A stretch of 64,000 nucleotides of DNA from Thiodiazotropha sp050305975 (GCA_050305975.1 JBNLGI010000231.1:87469-151468), one strand, 5' to 3'. Positions 54,986 through 62,070 are shown, numbered from the stretch's first letter. Numbers and translations: made by a program. The notes: a model not told the origin generated them from the sequence alone.

Positions 54986-55486
54986 ATGGCACACGCAGTG
55001 CAAGTGGATGAATCGGGGATTGAGGATTTTTTCAGCCGGGAGGCGGCCAACGGGGTCGACCCTGGGGAGCCTGGGCCGGGGAGCCCTGGGGAGACTGGGC
55101 CGGGGACAACCATGGAGAACTCCGGGGGCGGAGAGTGGGACCAGTTAACGGGGATGGTGGCGCAGTTTCTCGCCTACCAGGGCACGCCGGCATGGGAAGT
55201 GCCGGAAGAGATACAGCAGGGATGGGCCGCTGCACTCTCCGGAGTGCTGGACAAAATGTTTCCAGGGGGGCCGGCGGGGGTCGAAAACTGGGGGCCGTGG
55301 GCGGTGCTGTTGATGGCGTCGGGAAAGTGGGTGCTGTGCGGTATCGATCTGCGAACCATGACAATCAAGCCACTTCGGGAGCAGCCAGAGGAAGCGCCAC
55401 CGGTGCCGCACGAAGGGGAGGGCGACCACTCGGCACCGGGCGCGGTTACAACCGGCGGCGGCGCTGGCTTCAGTACAGGAGGTTGA
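54986..55486 (+). CDS. Phage protein with collagen-like linker, unknown
   Basis: 166 residues. A short N-terminal region is followed by a Gly-x-Pro-like stretch (PGEPGPGSPGETGPG), a globular segment (WDQLTGMVAQFLAYQG, then LDKMFPGGPAGVENWGPWAV, MASGKWVLCGIDLRTM) and a Pro/Gly-rich tail. It precedes the packaging ATPase by one base. No family is recognised. Confidence 0.7.
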   Translation: MAHAVQVDESGIEDFFSREAANGVDPGEPGPGSPGETGPGTTMENSGGGEWDQLTGMVAQFLAYQGTPAWEVPEEIQQGWAAALSGVLDKMFPGGPAGVENWGPWAVLLMASGKWVLCGIDLRTMTIKPLREQPEEAPPVPHEGEGDHSAPGAVTTGGGAGFSTGG

Positions 55487-55487
55487 T

Positions 55488-56111
55488 ATGCGCGAATGTA
55501 CAAGAGAAGACGGAATACTGACCGCCATCGCCGGGGCAACCCGCTGGGGAAAAACGTGGTGGTTATCTCAGCAGATCAAAGAGGCAACGCGGGTGATAGT
55601 CTGGGATCCTCGGGGTGAATACGTGAAGGCCGGGTGTGAGCTGATACGGTCATTGCCTGAGCTGGCCGAAGCCTTGCGCGACACCCTCAACGACCCGGGG
55701 CGGTTTGCCTACTGGGGGCCGCTGGAGGATTTCCCGACCTGGGCGGCCTATGCCTACCAGTGGGGCCAATACTGGCCGGGCGTGTTTGTGGTCGAAGAGG
55801 TCTCAGACGTGACCGGCAGCGGTGGCGGTCGGGGAGCCTGGGGGGAGCTGATCAGAAAGGGGCTCTACTACGGGAACCATATTTTTGCGGTCACGCAGCG
55901 ACCCCAGGAAACCGACAAAACCACATGGGGAAATGCATCCGTTAAGCATTGCCACCACCTGGACCTTCCGCTTGATCAGGAATACATGGGAAAAATCCTC
56001 GGGGTGGACCCTGTGGAGATTGGGCGACTGAAGCGTCATGAATACTTCGAAAAAATCTCCGGGGAAGATGGCGTTTTCCGGGGCTTCACAGATCCTTTGC
56101 CGCCACAATAA
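55488..56111 (+). CDS. FtsK/HerA-type genome packaging ATPase
   Basis: 207 residues with Walker A A15-G-A-T-R-W-G-K22-T and Walker B hydrophobic strand VFVVEEV, plus a conserved WDPRGEY segment after the P-loop. Length and motifs agree with the small packaging ATPases of tailless membrane phages (PRD1/PM2 P9). Zot of filamentous phages is the main alternative, but that group has a different size and a membrane segment. It is the last gene before a double terminator region. Confidence 0.8.
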   Translation: MRECTREDGILTAIAGATRWGKTWWLSQQIKEATRVIVWDPRGEYVKAGCELIRSLPELAEALRDTLNDPGRFAYWGPLEDFPTWAAYAYQWGQYWPGVFVVEEVSDVTGSGGGRGAWGELIRKGLYYGNHIFAVTQRPQETDKTTWGNASVKHCHHLDLPLDQEYMGKILGVDPVEIGRLKRHEYFEKISGEDGVFRGFTDPLPPQ

Positions 56112-56116
56112 CAAGA

Positions 56117-56156
56117 AAAACCCCCGTTAAGGGAAACCCCCGTTAAGCGGGGGGGC
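56117..56156 (+). repeat. Tandem direct repeat with hairpin after the ATPase gene
   Basis: AAACCCCCGTTAAG occurs twice (56118-56131 and 56135-56148), and the second copy forms a hairpin with the following G run (CCCCCG / CGGGGG, loop TTAAG). It may be a weak terminator, or a site for replication or packaging. Confidence 0.55.
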
Positions 56157-56170
56157 TAGGCGGCTTTCTG

Positions 56171-56205
56171 ACCCTGTGCTGTGATCATGGCACAGGGTTT
56201 TTTTT
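56171..56205 (+). terminator. Strong terminator between replication/packaging and structural genes
   Basis: A perfect 9-bp stem ACCCTGTGC / GCACAGGGT (56171-56179 and 56190-56198) with a 10-base loop is followed by eight T. It divides the phage genome into two transcription blocks, so the structural block should have its own promoter or rely on antitermination. Confidence 0.92.
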
Positions 56206-56240
56206 ACTCAGGATCTAACAATTACAACAGGGCTCGAACA

Positions 56241-56396
56241 ATGGCAAAAGTGGTTTCTCAGTCGAACGTCAAGAAGGCAAAGCAGGTCGGTTTTATCGCC
56301 GTGGTGGCTCTCGGCGCGGTGGCACTCATGAACACGCTTGCAAAGCGTAACAGCGTGGCCGCCCAGGTACAGCAGAAAGTTGTCGGCGGCCTGTAA
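56241..56396 (+). CDS. Small single-span membrane protein
   Basis: 51 residues: basic start (MAKVVSQSNVKKAKQ), a membrane segment (VGFIAVVALGAVALMNTLA) and a polar tail. Earlier in-frame starts lie inside the terminator, so ATG 56241 is chosen. It begins the structural block and resembles the small virion membrane proteins of PM2-like phages in size and layout only. Confidence 0.7.
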   Translation: MAKVVSQSNVKKAKQVGFIAVVALGAVALMNTLAKRNSVAAQVQQKVVGGL

Positions 56397-56399
56397 GGC

Positions 56400-56504
56400 G
56401 TGAAGCAATTTCTACTCATCGTTGCAGCGGGTGTCGCGGCGGGTCTGATTCATGATTGGATCAGGCGCGCCAATGCCCGCGACAACGTGACCAGGATCAA
56501 ATAA
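56400..56504 (+). CDS. Tiny membrane protein, GTG start
   Basis: 34 residues: KQFLLIVAAGVAAGLIHDWI then a basic tail (RRANARDNVTRIK). It starts three bases after the previous stop, with 19 bases to the capsid gene. One membrane span is predicted; likely virion membrane component by context. Confidence 0.65.
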   Translation: MKQFLLIVAAGVAAGLIHDWIRRANARDNVTRIK

Positions 56505-56523
56505 AAACAACAGGGGTTTTTCA

Positions 56524-57369
56524 GTGGATACCATCAAACTTAATCCTTTCCCGTCGGTCGCCGCCAATGCAATTGCAACGCTGGCCACCGATCAGCTGCG
56601 CGGCATGTCCGTACATGGCCTGATGTTCAAGCTGGGCGGTACGGCATTTGTCAAATCAGACATTGACCGGCTTCGCGTCGGTGCCAATGGTAAAAACTTC
56701 GTGGAGGGCATCACCGGAACGCAGCTGCAAACCCTAAACGATCATGACGGTTTTGCCGACACCACCAACTATCTGTTCTGGTGGTTCGGTGATCCCAACG
56801 CCCGCACCATTCGGGGCCAGCACCTGGGCGATCTGGATATGAGCCTGCACGCCGGGCCGCTGGAGGTCGAGGTAGAAATCGGCGGGGCGACCGCGCCGAC
56901 CCTGGAAGTGATCGCCATCGTGGGCGTGCCGAAGCTTCAGATGGGGTTGCAGTTCACCGAAGCCGAAGCCATGACGGTCCGGGCCATGATCCGCACCGTT
57001 GTGCAACCGTCCGCTGCGGTCACTCGCAAGGCCGAAGGCATCGGCCTGGGTTCCAGTGCCGGGGCGCGTATTCGAAAAATCGGGTTTTTCCACACCAACC
57101 TGACCAGCGTCGAATACAAAAAGCAGGGCATCATCAAGCATGAAGACCTCAGCACAGCCGATAACACGGCGCTGCTGACCGATCTAGGCAAGGTGCCGCA
57201 AGCGGGCCTGTATGTGATCGACCGCGTTGCCGATGGCAACCAGGGCGAGGCAGACGACACCCTGCGCAAAGACGGCTCACCGTGGAATCTGCAGGTGAAC
57301 ATCACCACCAGCGCCGGCGACACCATCCCGACCTTCGCGGATGTACACACCGCCCCCCAGCTGCTTTAA
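56524..57369 (+). CDS. Putative major capsid protein (double jelly-roll type)
   Basis: 281 residues, GTG start with AGGGG upstream. The N terminus reads DTIKLNPFPSVAANA, which resembles what I recall of the PM2 capsid protein P2 (LN-x-I-P-x-VAA), and the size is close to its 269 residues. The composition is beta-rich without Cys, and the position first in the structural block, after the ATPase, is that of the capsid gene in such phages. Two jelly rolls cannot be seen by eye, so structure prediction would decide. Confidence 0.7.
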   Translation: MDTIKLNPFPSVAANAIATLATDQLRGMSVHGLMFKLGGTAFVKSDIDRLRVGANGKNFVEGITGTQLQTLNDHDGFADTTNYLFWWFGDPNARTIRGQHLGDLDMSLHAGPLEVEVEIGGATAPTLEVIAIVGVPKLQMGLQFTEAEAMTVRAMIRTVVQPSAAVTRKAEGIGLGSSAGARIRKIGFFHTNLTSVEYKKQGIIKHEDLSTADNTALLTDLGKVPQAGLYVIDRVADGNQGEADDTLRKDGSPWNLQVNITTSAGDTIPTFADVHTAPQLL

Positions 57370-57381
57370 AGGGGGTGAATC

Positions 57382-57657
57382 ATGCCGACTCTAACGGGTA
57401 TTGCCGATATTGCGGGCGGATTTACAGACAAGTGGCTCCGCTACCAGGAAATCAAGCACGGAGTGGATCTGGAAGGCGCAACCGATGATGTCAACATCCC
57501 TGATCGCGTTGACCTGGATTACAACCAGGGCGGCGCGGGCAGGGGGGTCGGCGGCGGGCCGCTTGATGTGCGCAATTGGGGGCCGTGGCATTACTTCGGT
57601 ATTGCCGCCTTGGCAACCATAACCGTCGGGGTCGGCTCCAAACTGTTGCGGAGGTAG
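57382..57657 (+). CDS. Phage protein with C-terminal membrane segment
   Basis: 91 residues: polar N-terminal part (KWLRYQEIKHGVDLEGATDD), a Gly-rich linker and a C-terminal membrane segment (GIAALATITVGVGSKLL) ending RR. Probably anchored in the virion membrane. No family recognised. Confidence 0.7.
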   Translation: MPTLTGIADIAGGFTDKWLRYQEIKHGVDLEGATDDVNIPDRVDLDYNQGGAGRGVGGGPLDVRNWGPWHYFGIAALATITVGVGSKLLRR

Positions 57658-57661
57658 CGCC

Positions 57662-57847
57662 ATGTTCGGAATGGGCGGGGCCGGCGGTTTCTCGGGTTCC
57701 TCGGGCGCATCATCTACCGCGTCCGCTTCGAATTCGATCAACGTAGGCGGCATCAATTTCGGGGTTAAGTCTCCGCTGGAGAATATCGCGCCTTGGGTGG
57801 TCGTCGGGCTGATCGGCCTGGGGCTTGTCGCCATGCGCAAGGGGTAA
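57662..57847 (+). CDS. Small Gly/Ser-rich membrane protein
   Basis: 61 residues: Gly/Ser/Ala-rich start (GGAGGFSGSSGASSTASA) and a C-terminal membrane segment (WVVVGLIGLGLVAMRKG). It overlaps nothing but is closely packed between neighbours. Probably a virion membrane protein. Confidence 0.68.
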   Translation: MFGMGGAGGFSGSSGASSTASASNSINVGGINFGVKSPLENIAPWVVVGLIGLGLVAMRKG

Positions 57848-57850
57848 GCC

Positions 57851-58192
57851 GTGGGCATTTTCGACAGTTCGAGTAGCTCAAGCAACATCACGACCACCGT
57901 CACCAAGTCGAGCGGTTTTCAGGAAATCGGCGGGCCAGCCTATGCCGTGGATGGAACGGGCAACACATTGACCGATGCAGGATCCATCGCGGCGGCCTTC
58001 GATTTCGCAAAAGGGGTGCAGGCGCAACAAACCGCGCTGCTATCCGGTTACGGCTCGCAGCTGCAGGGCTTCGCTGAACAGACAGCCAAGAGCGAGGGGC
58101 AAACCGCGCTTGAGGTTGTCAAGTGGGGACTGGGGGCCGTCTCAGTGATCGCGCTCGCTCGCTATCTCATGATGGCAAAAGGAAAAGGCTGA
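57851..58192 (+). CDS. Phage membrane-associated protein
   Basis: 113 residues from a GTG start: Ser-rich N terminus (GIFDSSSSSSNITTTV), a helical middle (AAAFDFAKGVQAQQTALLSG) and a C-terminal membrane segment (WGLGAVSVIALARYLMMA). Its stop overlaps the next start by one base. Function unknown. Confidence 0.68.
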   Translation: MGIFDSSSSSSNITTTVTKSSGFQEIGGPAYAVDGTGNTLTDAGSIAAAFDFAKGVQAQQTALLSGYGSQLQGFAEQTAKSEGQTALEVVKWGLGAVSVIALARYLMMAKGKG

Positions 58193-58872
58193 TGTTTGTC
58201 AAAGCAGAAAATTTTAATCTGGTCGCGGGTGAGCCGTACACCGTCAACATACCGGCCACGTTCTTTCAACTCATGGCGGCAGACTCCGGGCTTGATATTG
58301 AAGTCCTTCGTAATAGCAGCGTCATGGGTCGAATGTTGGGCGTGCCGGCGGGTGTGTCGTTTGGTCCATTCAATGATGGCGAAGAGTTTCACGCGGTGCG
58401 GTTTACCTCGGCCATTGACCAGACCATCAAAGCCGTGTTTGCGAGGGGCGCGGTTGATCTGAAATCGGTGGTTGGCACCGTGGGCGTGACCGGTATCGTG
58501 GATACAAGCCCATCGGTGCGTACTATTTCATCAGATTTCTATACTCGCTATTCGCAAGCCATTACCGCGAACACTATTGTTGCAGCGGCGGCCAACGTCA
58601 ACGGAATCCGCATCGATCAGGCGGCTATTGTGGTTGCTGTGGCGGCCACTGGCTACGCTGCCCGGGTGAGTTATGGACCGGCCGCGCCGTCGGTCTGGTA
58701 TGACACCACACACGGAACGGTGATCGCCATCCAGGGGTCGAGTCAGTACGGGCAGCGGGCGCAAAATCTCAATGATATGCCGCTGATCATCCCGGCAGGT
58801 TACGGGCTCTATGAAATGGCGAGCAGTAGCGCAGTAAACACGTTGATAGGCGTGGCCTACGAGGTATTGTGA
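58192..58872 (+). CDS. Putative minor structural protein
   Basis: 226 residues, beta-rich, no Cys (FVKAENFNLVAGEPYTVNI, VPAGVSFGPFNDGEEFHAV, PLIIPAGYGLYEMASSS). ATG 58192 overlaps the previous stop; an in-frame ATG at 58123 would overlap more. By position and composition it may be a second jelly-roll protein, for example a vertex or receptor-binding protein; this is inference. Confidence 0.6.
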   Translation: MFVKAENFNLVAGEPYTVNIPATFFQLMAADSGLDIEVLRNSSVMGRMLGVPAGVSFGPFNDGEEFHAVRFTSAIDQTIKAVFARGAVDLKSVVGTVGVTGIVDTSPSVRTISSDFYTRYSQAITANTIVAAAANVNGIRIDQAAIVVAVAATGYAARVSYGPAAPSVWYDTTHGTVIAIQGSSQYGQRAQNLNDMPLIIPAGYGLYEMASSSAVNTLIGVAYEVL

Positions 58873-59150
58873 TGGCAACGATTACAGACATATTGCTGCA
58901 CACCATCGCTTTCCCGGACACGGGGCAGCCGATGACGTTGCAAGAGCGGGCGGCGGCGGTCGATCAGATGGAAAACGATCTGATGGCGGCCATTGAAACG
59001 CCAGCGGCACCGGCAGAGGTCGCCAAGGTGCAAGCTGATAACGCAGCGGTGGAAACCTACCTGCAAAAACTCAAAGACACCGATCAGGAAAAGTTTGAGC
59101 GGGAGCGCAAACAGCCGTTTGCGGCGCTGCTGGCAAAGGCGAAGGCATGA
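58872..59150 (+). CDS. Small acidic helical phage protein
   Basis: 92 residues, largely helical with charged repeats (MTLQERAAAVDQMENDLMA, VETYLQKLKDTDQEKFERER). It starts on the last base of the previous stop and overlaps the lysozyme-like gene by four bases. No domain recognised; coiled-coil scaffold is possible. Confidence 0.65.
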   Translation: MATITDILLHTIAFPDTGQPMTLQERAAAVDQMENDLMAAIETPAAPAEVAKVQADNAAVETYLQKLKDTDQEKFERERKQPFAALLAKAKA

Positions 59151-59611
59151 GCAAGGCCGCCGCACTGGTCGGGCTTCTCGGGGTGGGTTTACTGATGACA
59201 AGAGCAACACAGCAACCGCGTGGCATCGCCAACAACAACCCGCTGAACATCCGCGAGGCGGCAGACGGCGGCGACCTTTGGCGCGGTGAACGGCTGACCA
59301 ATGATGACCCAGATTTTGAAGAGTTCAACCGGCCGGAAGATGGTATCCGGGCAGCGGTGGTGATTATCAAGAATTACCGCCGCCGCTATGGAATCCACAC
59401 ACTTGCCGGCATCATCAACCGATGGGCTCCGAGCAACGAAAACGACACAGAGAACTACATCAGGCGGGTGTCACAGTGGTCGGGGATCGCACCGGGGCAG
59501 GTGGTCACAGACGACAAACTGCCGCTATTGGTGCAGGCCATGATTAGGATGGAGACGGGGGTTAAGAACTACCCGATGGAGACCATACAGGCGGGGGTCG
59601 CGCTGGCATGA
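59147..59611 (+). CDS. Virion lysozyme/transglycosylase-like protein
   Basis: 154 residues with an N-terminal hydrophobic segment (LVGLLGVGLLMT) and a conserved block RGIANNNPLNIREAADGG, RPEDGIRAAVVIIKNYRR, HTLAGIINRWAPSNENDT. This block is common in structural proteins of tailless phages (annotated P5-like) and in peptidoglycan-cutting enzymes that act on entry. It lies in an overlapping run of structural genes. Confidence 0.75.
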   Translation: MSKAAALVGLLGVGLLMTRATQQPRGIANNNPLNIREAADGGDLWRGERLTNDDPDFEEFNRPEDGIRAAVVIIKNYRRRYGIHTLAGIINRWAPSNENDTENYIRRVSQWSGIAPGQVVTDDKLPLLVQAMIRMETGVKNYPMETIQAGVALA

Positions 59612-59850
59612 ACATTTTAAACACCAAAGCGGGCGCGGTGGCGGTCGGCGTGCTGCTGATCGGTGGCGGGCTCTACTGGGCGACGAAAAAGGCAGCAGGG
59701 GCCGCCGCTGAAGTTGCACAGACCAAACTCAATCCAGCCAGCGATGAAAATCTGATTTATCAGATGGTAAACGGCATCGGTGACAACATCGACGGCGGCG
59801 AACGGGATTCTTTTGACCTGGGCCGCTGGCTCTATCGGGTCACACACTGA
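59608..59850 (+). CDS. Small membrane protein
   Basis: 80 residues: a membrane segment near the N terminus (AGAVAVGVLLIGGGLYWATK), an Ala-rich helix, and a conserved-looking end (FDLGRWLYRVTH). ATG overlaps the preceding stop by four bases. Virion membrane component by context. Confidence 0.65.
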   Translation: MNILNTKAGAVAVGVLLIGGGLYWATKKAAGAAAEVAQTKLNPASDENLIYQMVNGIGDNIDGGERDSFDLGRWLYRVTH

Positions 59851-59859
59851 GGGGACAAC

Positions 59860-59991
59860 ATGAGACGCACCAGGATTCAACAGCGGCGCATCGCTGACCA
59901 GGAAAGGCGCCAGGCCAAACCGGAGCCGGTCAAGGCCAGGACAACCACCAAAAAACGCACCACCAGAAAGAAGAGGGTAGCCAAAAAATGA
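59860..59991 (+). CDS. Tiny highly basic protein 1
   Basis: 43 residues, more than 40 percent Arg/Lys, with KARTTTKKRTTRKKRVAKK at the end. GGGG ten bases upstream supports ATG 59860. Such proteins condense DNA inside virions. Its stop overlaps the start of the next basic protein gene. Confidence 0.75.
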   Translation: MRRTRIQQRRIADQERRQAKPEPVKARTTTKKRTTRKKRVAKK

Positions 59992-60101
59992 AACGTAGCA
60001 GCGTGAGCAAAAAGACAGCCACCAAGGGCAAGGGGCGACTCAAGAAAGGGTTTCGTTATCTGAAGGGCGGGCGCATCGTCAAGGCCAAAAAGAAACGGTG
60101 A
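59988..60101 (+). CDS. Tiny highly basic protein 2
   Basis: 37 residues, Lys/Arg-rich (KGKGRLKKGFRYLKGGRIVK then AKKKR). It overlaps the first basic gene by four bases. Similar short basic proteins occur in small phages and bind genome DNA; its exact role is inferred. Confidence 0.75.
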   Translation: MKRSSVSKKTATKGKGRLKKGFRYLKGGRIVKAKKKR

Positions 60102-60104
60102 TAC

Positions 60105-60392
60105 GTGGCCAGCGTCCCCGAACTCATCACGGCATACGCCAAGGCCGAAGGCTACCGGGTTGAAGTCAAAACCAACCTGGGGCCAGGGCTCGAGGTCTAC
60201 AATGCCAGAACACCCGACAAGAAAAGCGTCTTAGCCGATCTGCTACAGATGGGGGTACGGGTGATCGATGAGCGCGGGCGCACGGTGGCAGCCTATGGGG
60301 GCTATCCGCAAACAAATCCATTGATTGCAGGCGGGCTCATGCTGGGGGCCGGCCTATTGCTGTTCACCCTGGGCCGGGGGTTAGTGAAATGA
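60105..60392 (+). CDS. Phage protein with C-terminal membrane segment
   Basis: 95 residues, GTG start: a soluble alpha/beta part (YAKAEGYRVEVKTNLGPGLE, VRVIDERGRTVAAYG) and a C-terminal membrane segment (IAGGLMLGAGLLLFTLGRG). It overlaps the holin gene by four bases. Confidence 0.68.
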   Translation: MASVPELITAYAKAEGYRVEVKTNLGPGLEVYNARTPDKKSVLADLLQMGVRVIDERGRTVAAYGGYPQTNPLIAGGLMLGAGLLLFTLGRGLVK

Positions 60393-60772
60393 CCGGATTA
60401 GAGCTCGTTTTACCGTCGCTGATCCCAGTCGCGGTTGACGGGGTGCGAGCGGTGGTCAATCGTTTCAGCAAGGGCGCGGCCGCCAAGCCATCAAACCCGG
60501 ATGAAGTGGTCAAGTTGATGCAGGCGGAGACCGACCGGCTCAAGGCGCTGGCGGAGATCGACGCCGGGGGCGAAACCTATGCCTGGGTCGAGGCGGTGCG
60601 CAAGCTGCAGCGGCCGGTTTACGGGCTGGTGGCGCTGACCGCCTATATCGTGGCCATCAGCACAGACGCCGAACCAAACGTAACCATGCAAATCGGAGAG
60701 TGGGCGCAGATGTTCGGCTTCTACCTGTTCGGGGATCGCACCTACATGTATCTGCGGAAGGATGGGCGCTAG
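60389..60772 (+). CDS. Holin-like protein (GTA_holin_3TM type)
   Basis: 127 residues. An amphipathic N-terminal half (VKLMQAETDRLKALAEIDAGG) is followed by a hydrophobic segment (PVYGLVALTAYIVAIS) and the family-typical end FYLFGDRTYMYLRK, as in the three-TM holins of gene transfer agents. It would make inner membrane holes for lysis or release. It is one of the last structural-block genes. Confidence 0.7.
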   Translation: MTGLELVLPSLIPVAVDGVRAVVNRFSKGAAAKPSNPDEVVKLMQAETDRLKALAEIDAGGETYAWVEAVRKLQRPVYGLVALTAYIVAISTDAEPNVTMQIGEWAQMFGFYLFGDRTYMYLRKDGR

Positions 60773-61059
60773 TGGTGGAGCTGATCGAAATCTTTTCCAA
60801 GCTCAACGCAGCGGGCGTGCCGGCCTGGATCGTGGTGGTGCTGCTGGTGCTGCGCTGGGTCGGTCGTCAAGTCGGAGAGTTCCGGCAAACCATCATCACC
60901 GAGATGCAGGGCGTAAAGGATCAGCTGGGCGAGCATGTGAAGACCACAGAGCGGCGGCTCAATCTGCTGGAGCTACGCGAAGAGTTGCGGCGCAGCTGGC
61001 CGGAGCTGATCAGGCCGCCGGATGACGTTAACCGCGGGGAAGCTTCAAGCGATCGATAA
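60772..61059 (+). CDS. Small membrane/coiled-coil protein, possibly lysis-related
   Basis: 95 residues from GTG 60772, overlapping the holin stop. One membrane segment (AWIVVVLLVLRWVG) is followed by a long charged helix (KTTERRLNLLELREELRRSW). This layout resembles spanin-like or holin-partner proteins; uncertain. Confidence 0.6.
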   Translation: MVELIEIFSKLNAAGVPAWIVVVLLVLRWVGRQVGEFRQTIITEMQGVKDQLGEHVKTTERRLNLLELREELRRSWPELIRPPDDVNRGEASSDR

Positions 61060-61435
61060 CAGGCAGGGCGCGCACCTTCGGGGGCGCGTCTTTTTTCATC
61101 TCGTCGGCCAGGGCAACCAGCCAGGGGATTGCCCGGATGTCTCCGGGGGTGTATCGCTGATCCTCGGGGCTCCACAGCTCAGGAGAGCCCGTATCAGCGT
61201 CGAAGTAGAAGCGCCACCCATCCCAACCATGAAAAACCGCCCCAAGATCGCCACAACGCAAGACACACAACTTGCGAGCCATCAACGGGGCGGAGTCTTC
61301 AGCCACCCAGCGGCGAAAAGTGCGGGCGGCAATACCCAGTTCATCCAAACAATTCGATTCGAAAACGCGAGCCCGCCACGCCAGTTCCTTGAAGGGTGTA
61401 GACAGCTGCGGCGGATCGTACCGGGTGCAGACCAT
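61028..61435 (-). CDS. DUF3653-like phage protein, convergent with the structural block
   Basis: 135 residues with a helix-turn-helix-like part (DELGIAARTFRRWVAED) and the motif HGWDGWRFYFD followed by GDIRAIPWLVALADEMKK. It resembles the gene at 61674 in order and motifs. Its 3' end overlaps the last structural gene and contains the rightward terminator. Probably regulatory. Confidence 0.65.
   Translation of the reverse strand: MVCTRYDPPQLSTPFKELAWRARVFESNCLDELGIAARTFRRWVAEDSAPLMARKLCVLRCGDLGAVFHGWDGWRFYFDADTGSPELWSPEDQRYTPGDIRAIPWLVALADEMKKDAPPKVRALPVIDRLKLPRG
61068..61096 (+). terminator. Terminator of the phage structural block
   Basis: GC-rich stem CGCGCACC / GGGGCGCG (one mismatch) with TTCG loop, followed by six T (61091-61096). 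It lies inside the 3' end of the convergent gene. Confidence 0.8.
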
Positions 61436-61673
61436 CCGAACATCCCTGAAAGCGACTCAAAAACCGGGAACAGGTAGCGGCGAAACTGAAAATATCTTAA
61501 GGAAACGGTGAAGATTGAGAAGCAAGCCTCTAATTTTGTGAATTATATTCCTTTTAACATAATATACATTATGCATCTTTTAAGGGTACTCATTCAGGCA
61601 TTTAAGGATTTGTGGCGGTCGTTTTGTCACTCTATCTTCCCGCGCTTTTATGCAATGGAACTGATGGACTGAT
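61436..61673. other. Right phage end and junction with host DNA
   Basis: Mostly AT-rich sequence containing the right dif-like site. No gene is visible. Upstream of the DUF3653-like gene at 61674 a promoter may lie between 61580 and 61660. Confidence 0.45.
61552..61579. repeat. Right dif-like site (probable chromosomal dif)
   Basis: TTTAACATAATATACATTAT and the following GC match the reverse complement of E. coli dif as I recall it over 22 consecutive bases (61553-61574), covering the XerD arm, spacer TATACA and half of the XerC arm. This is the better of the two sites and should be the functional chromosome dimer resolution site. It indicates that the window lies at the replication terminus. 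Confidence 0.9.
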
Positions 61674-62066
61674 ATGCATACCTACCCACCTGTTGAGCTA
61701 CTGAGGGACTACAAGTTTTCCGAGCTGTTGAGTCTCGCCCGTTTGACCAATGACCAGGCCGCCGAGCTGTTCTGTCGGACACCTCGTTCCTTACGCCGAT
61801 GGAACCACCGGACCCCGAAGAGTGCCGTTAACCTACTGATTATTAAAGCGGGATTTCTGGGAGCACTATCTAACAACTGGGACGGCTGGCGTCTGTTCGA
61901 AGGGAAACTTTGGACCCCCAGCGGATGGTCCATTGAGGCCGGAGAGATCATGTCCCTGCCGTATCAATATGCCCTCATTGCTGAATACCGGCGTTTACTG
62001 GGCGAGCGCGCCATGGACCAGGACGCACCTTTGAAGAATGTTACCCCCCTGAGATTGCCTACCTAG
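61674..62066 (+). CDS. DUF3653-like phage-derived protein outside the prophage
   Basis: 130 residues with HTH-like LTNDQAAELFCRTPRSLRRW and the shared motif NWDGWRLFEGKLWTPSGW, GEIMSLPYQYALIAEYRRL. It is a clear relative of the minus-strand gene inside the prophage but lies beyond the right dif-like site. It may be left over from another Xer-integrated element. A strong terminator follows. Confidence 0.72.
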   Translation: MHTYPPVELLRDYKFSELLSLARLTNDQAAELFCRTPRSLRRWNHRTPKSAVNLLIIKAGFLGALSNNWDGWRLFEGKLWTPSGWSIEAGEIMSLPYQYALIAEYRRLLGERAMDQDAPLKNVTPLRLPT

Positions 62067-62070
62067 AATC

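Larger units (their letters stand above)
51480..61579. mobile_element. Tailless, PM2-like (corticovirus-like) prophage integrated at dif
   Basis: The element is bounded by a 17-bp direct repeat (51481-51497 and 61553-61569) that lies in dif-like sites, giving a unit of 10,072 bp. It encodes a repressor-like protein, an HUH replication initiator of about 641 residues, an FtsK/HerA-type packaging ATPase, a 281-residue capsid-like protein, at least ten small membrane or basic proteins, a virion lysozyme-like protein and a holin, and no integrase, portal, terminase or tail gene. PM2 is a membrane-containing phage of about 10 kb with rolling-circle replication; size and gene set agree. Assignment to that group is inference pending structure comparison of the capsid protein. 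Confidence 0.8.

Noticed and set aside
60389..60772. Gene transfer agent remnant because of the GTA-type holin
   Set aside because: No terminase, portal, capsid protease or tail genes are present, and the holin family is shared by other phages.
51442..61579. Filamentous (Zot-type) phage interpretation of the prophage
   Set aside because: The repressor type and dif integration fit filamentous phages, but the 281-residue capsid-like protein, lysozyme-like virion protein, holin and 641-residue replication protein do not.
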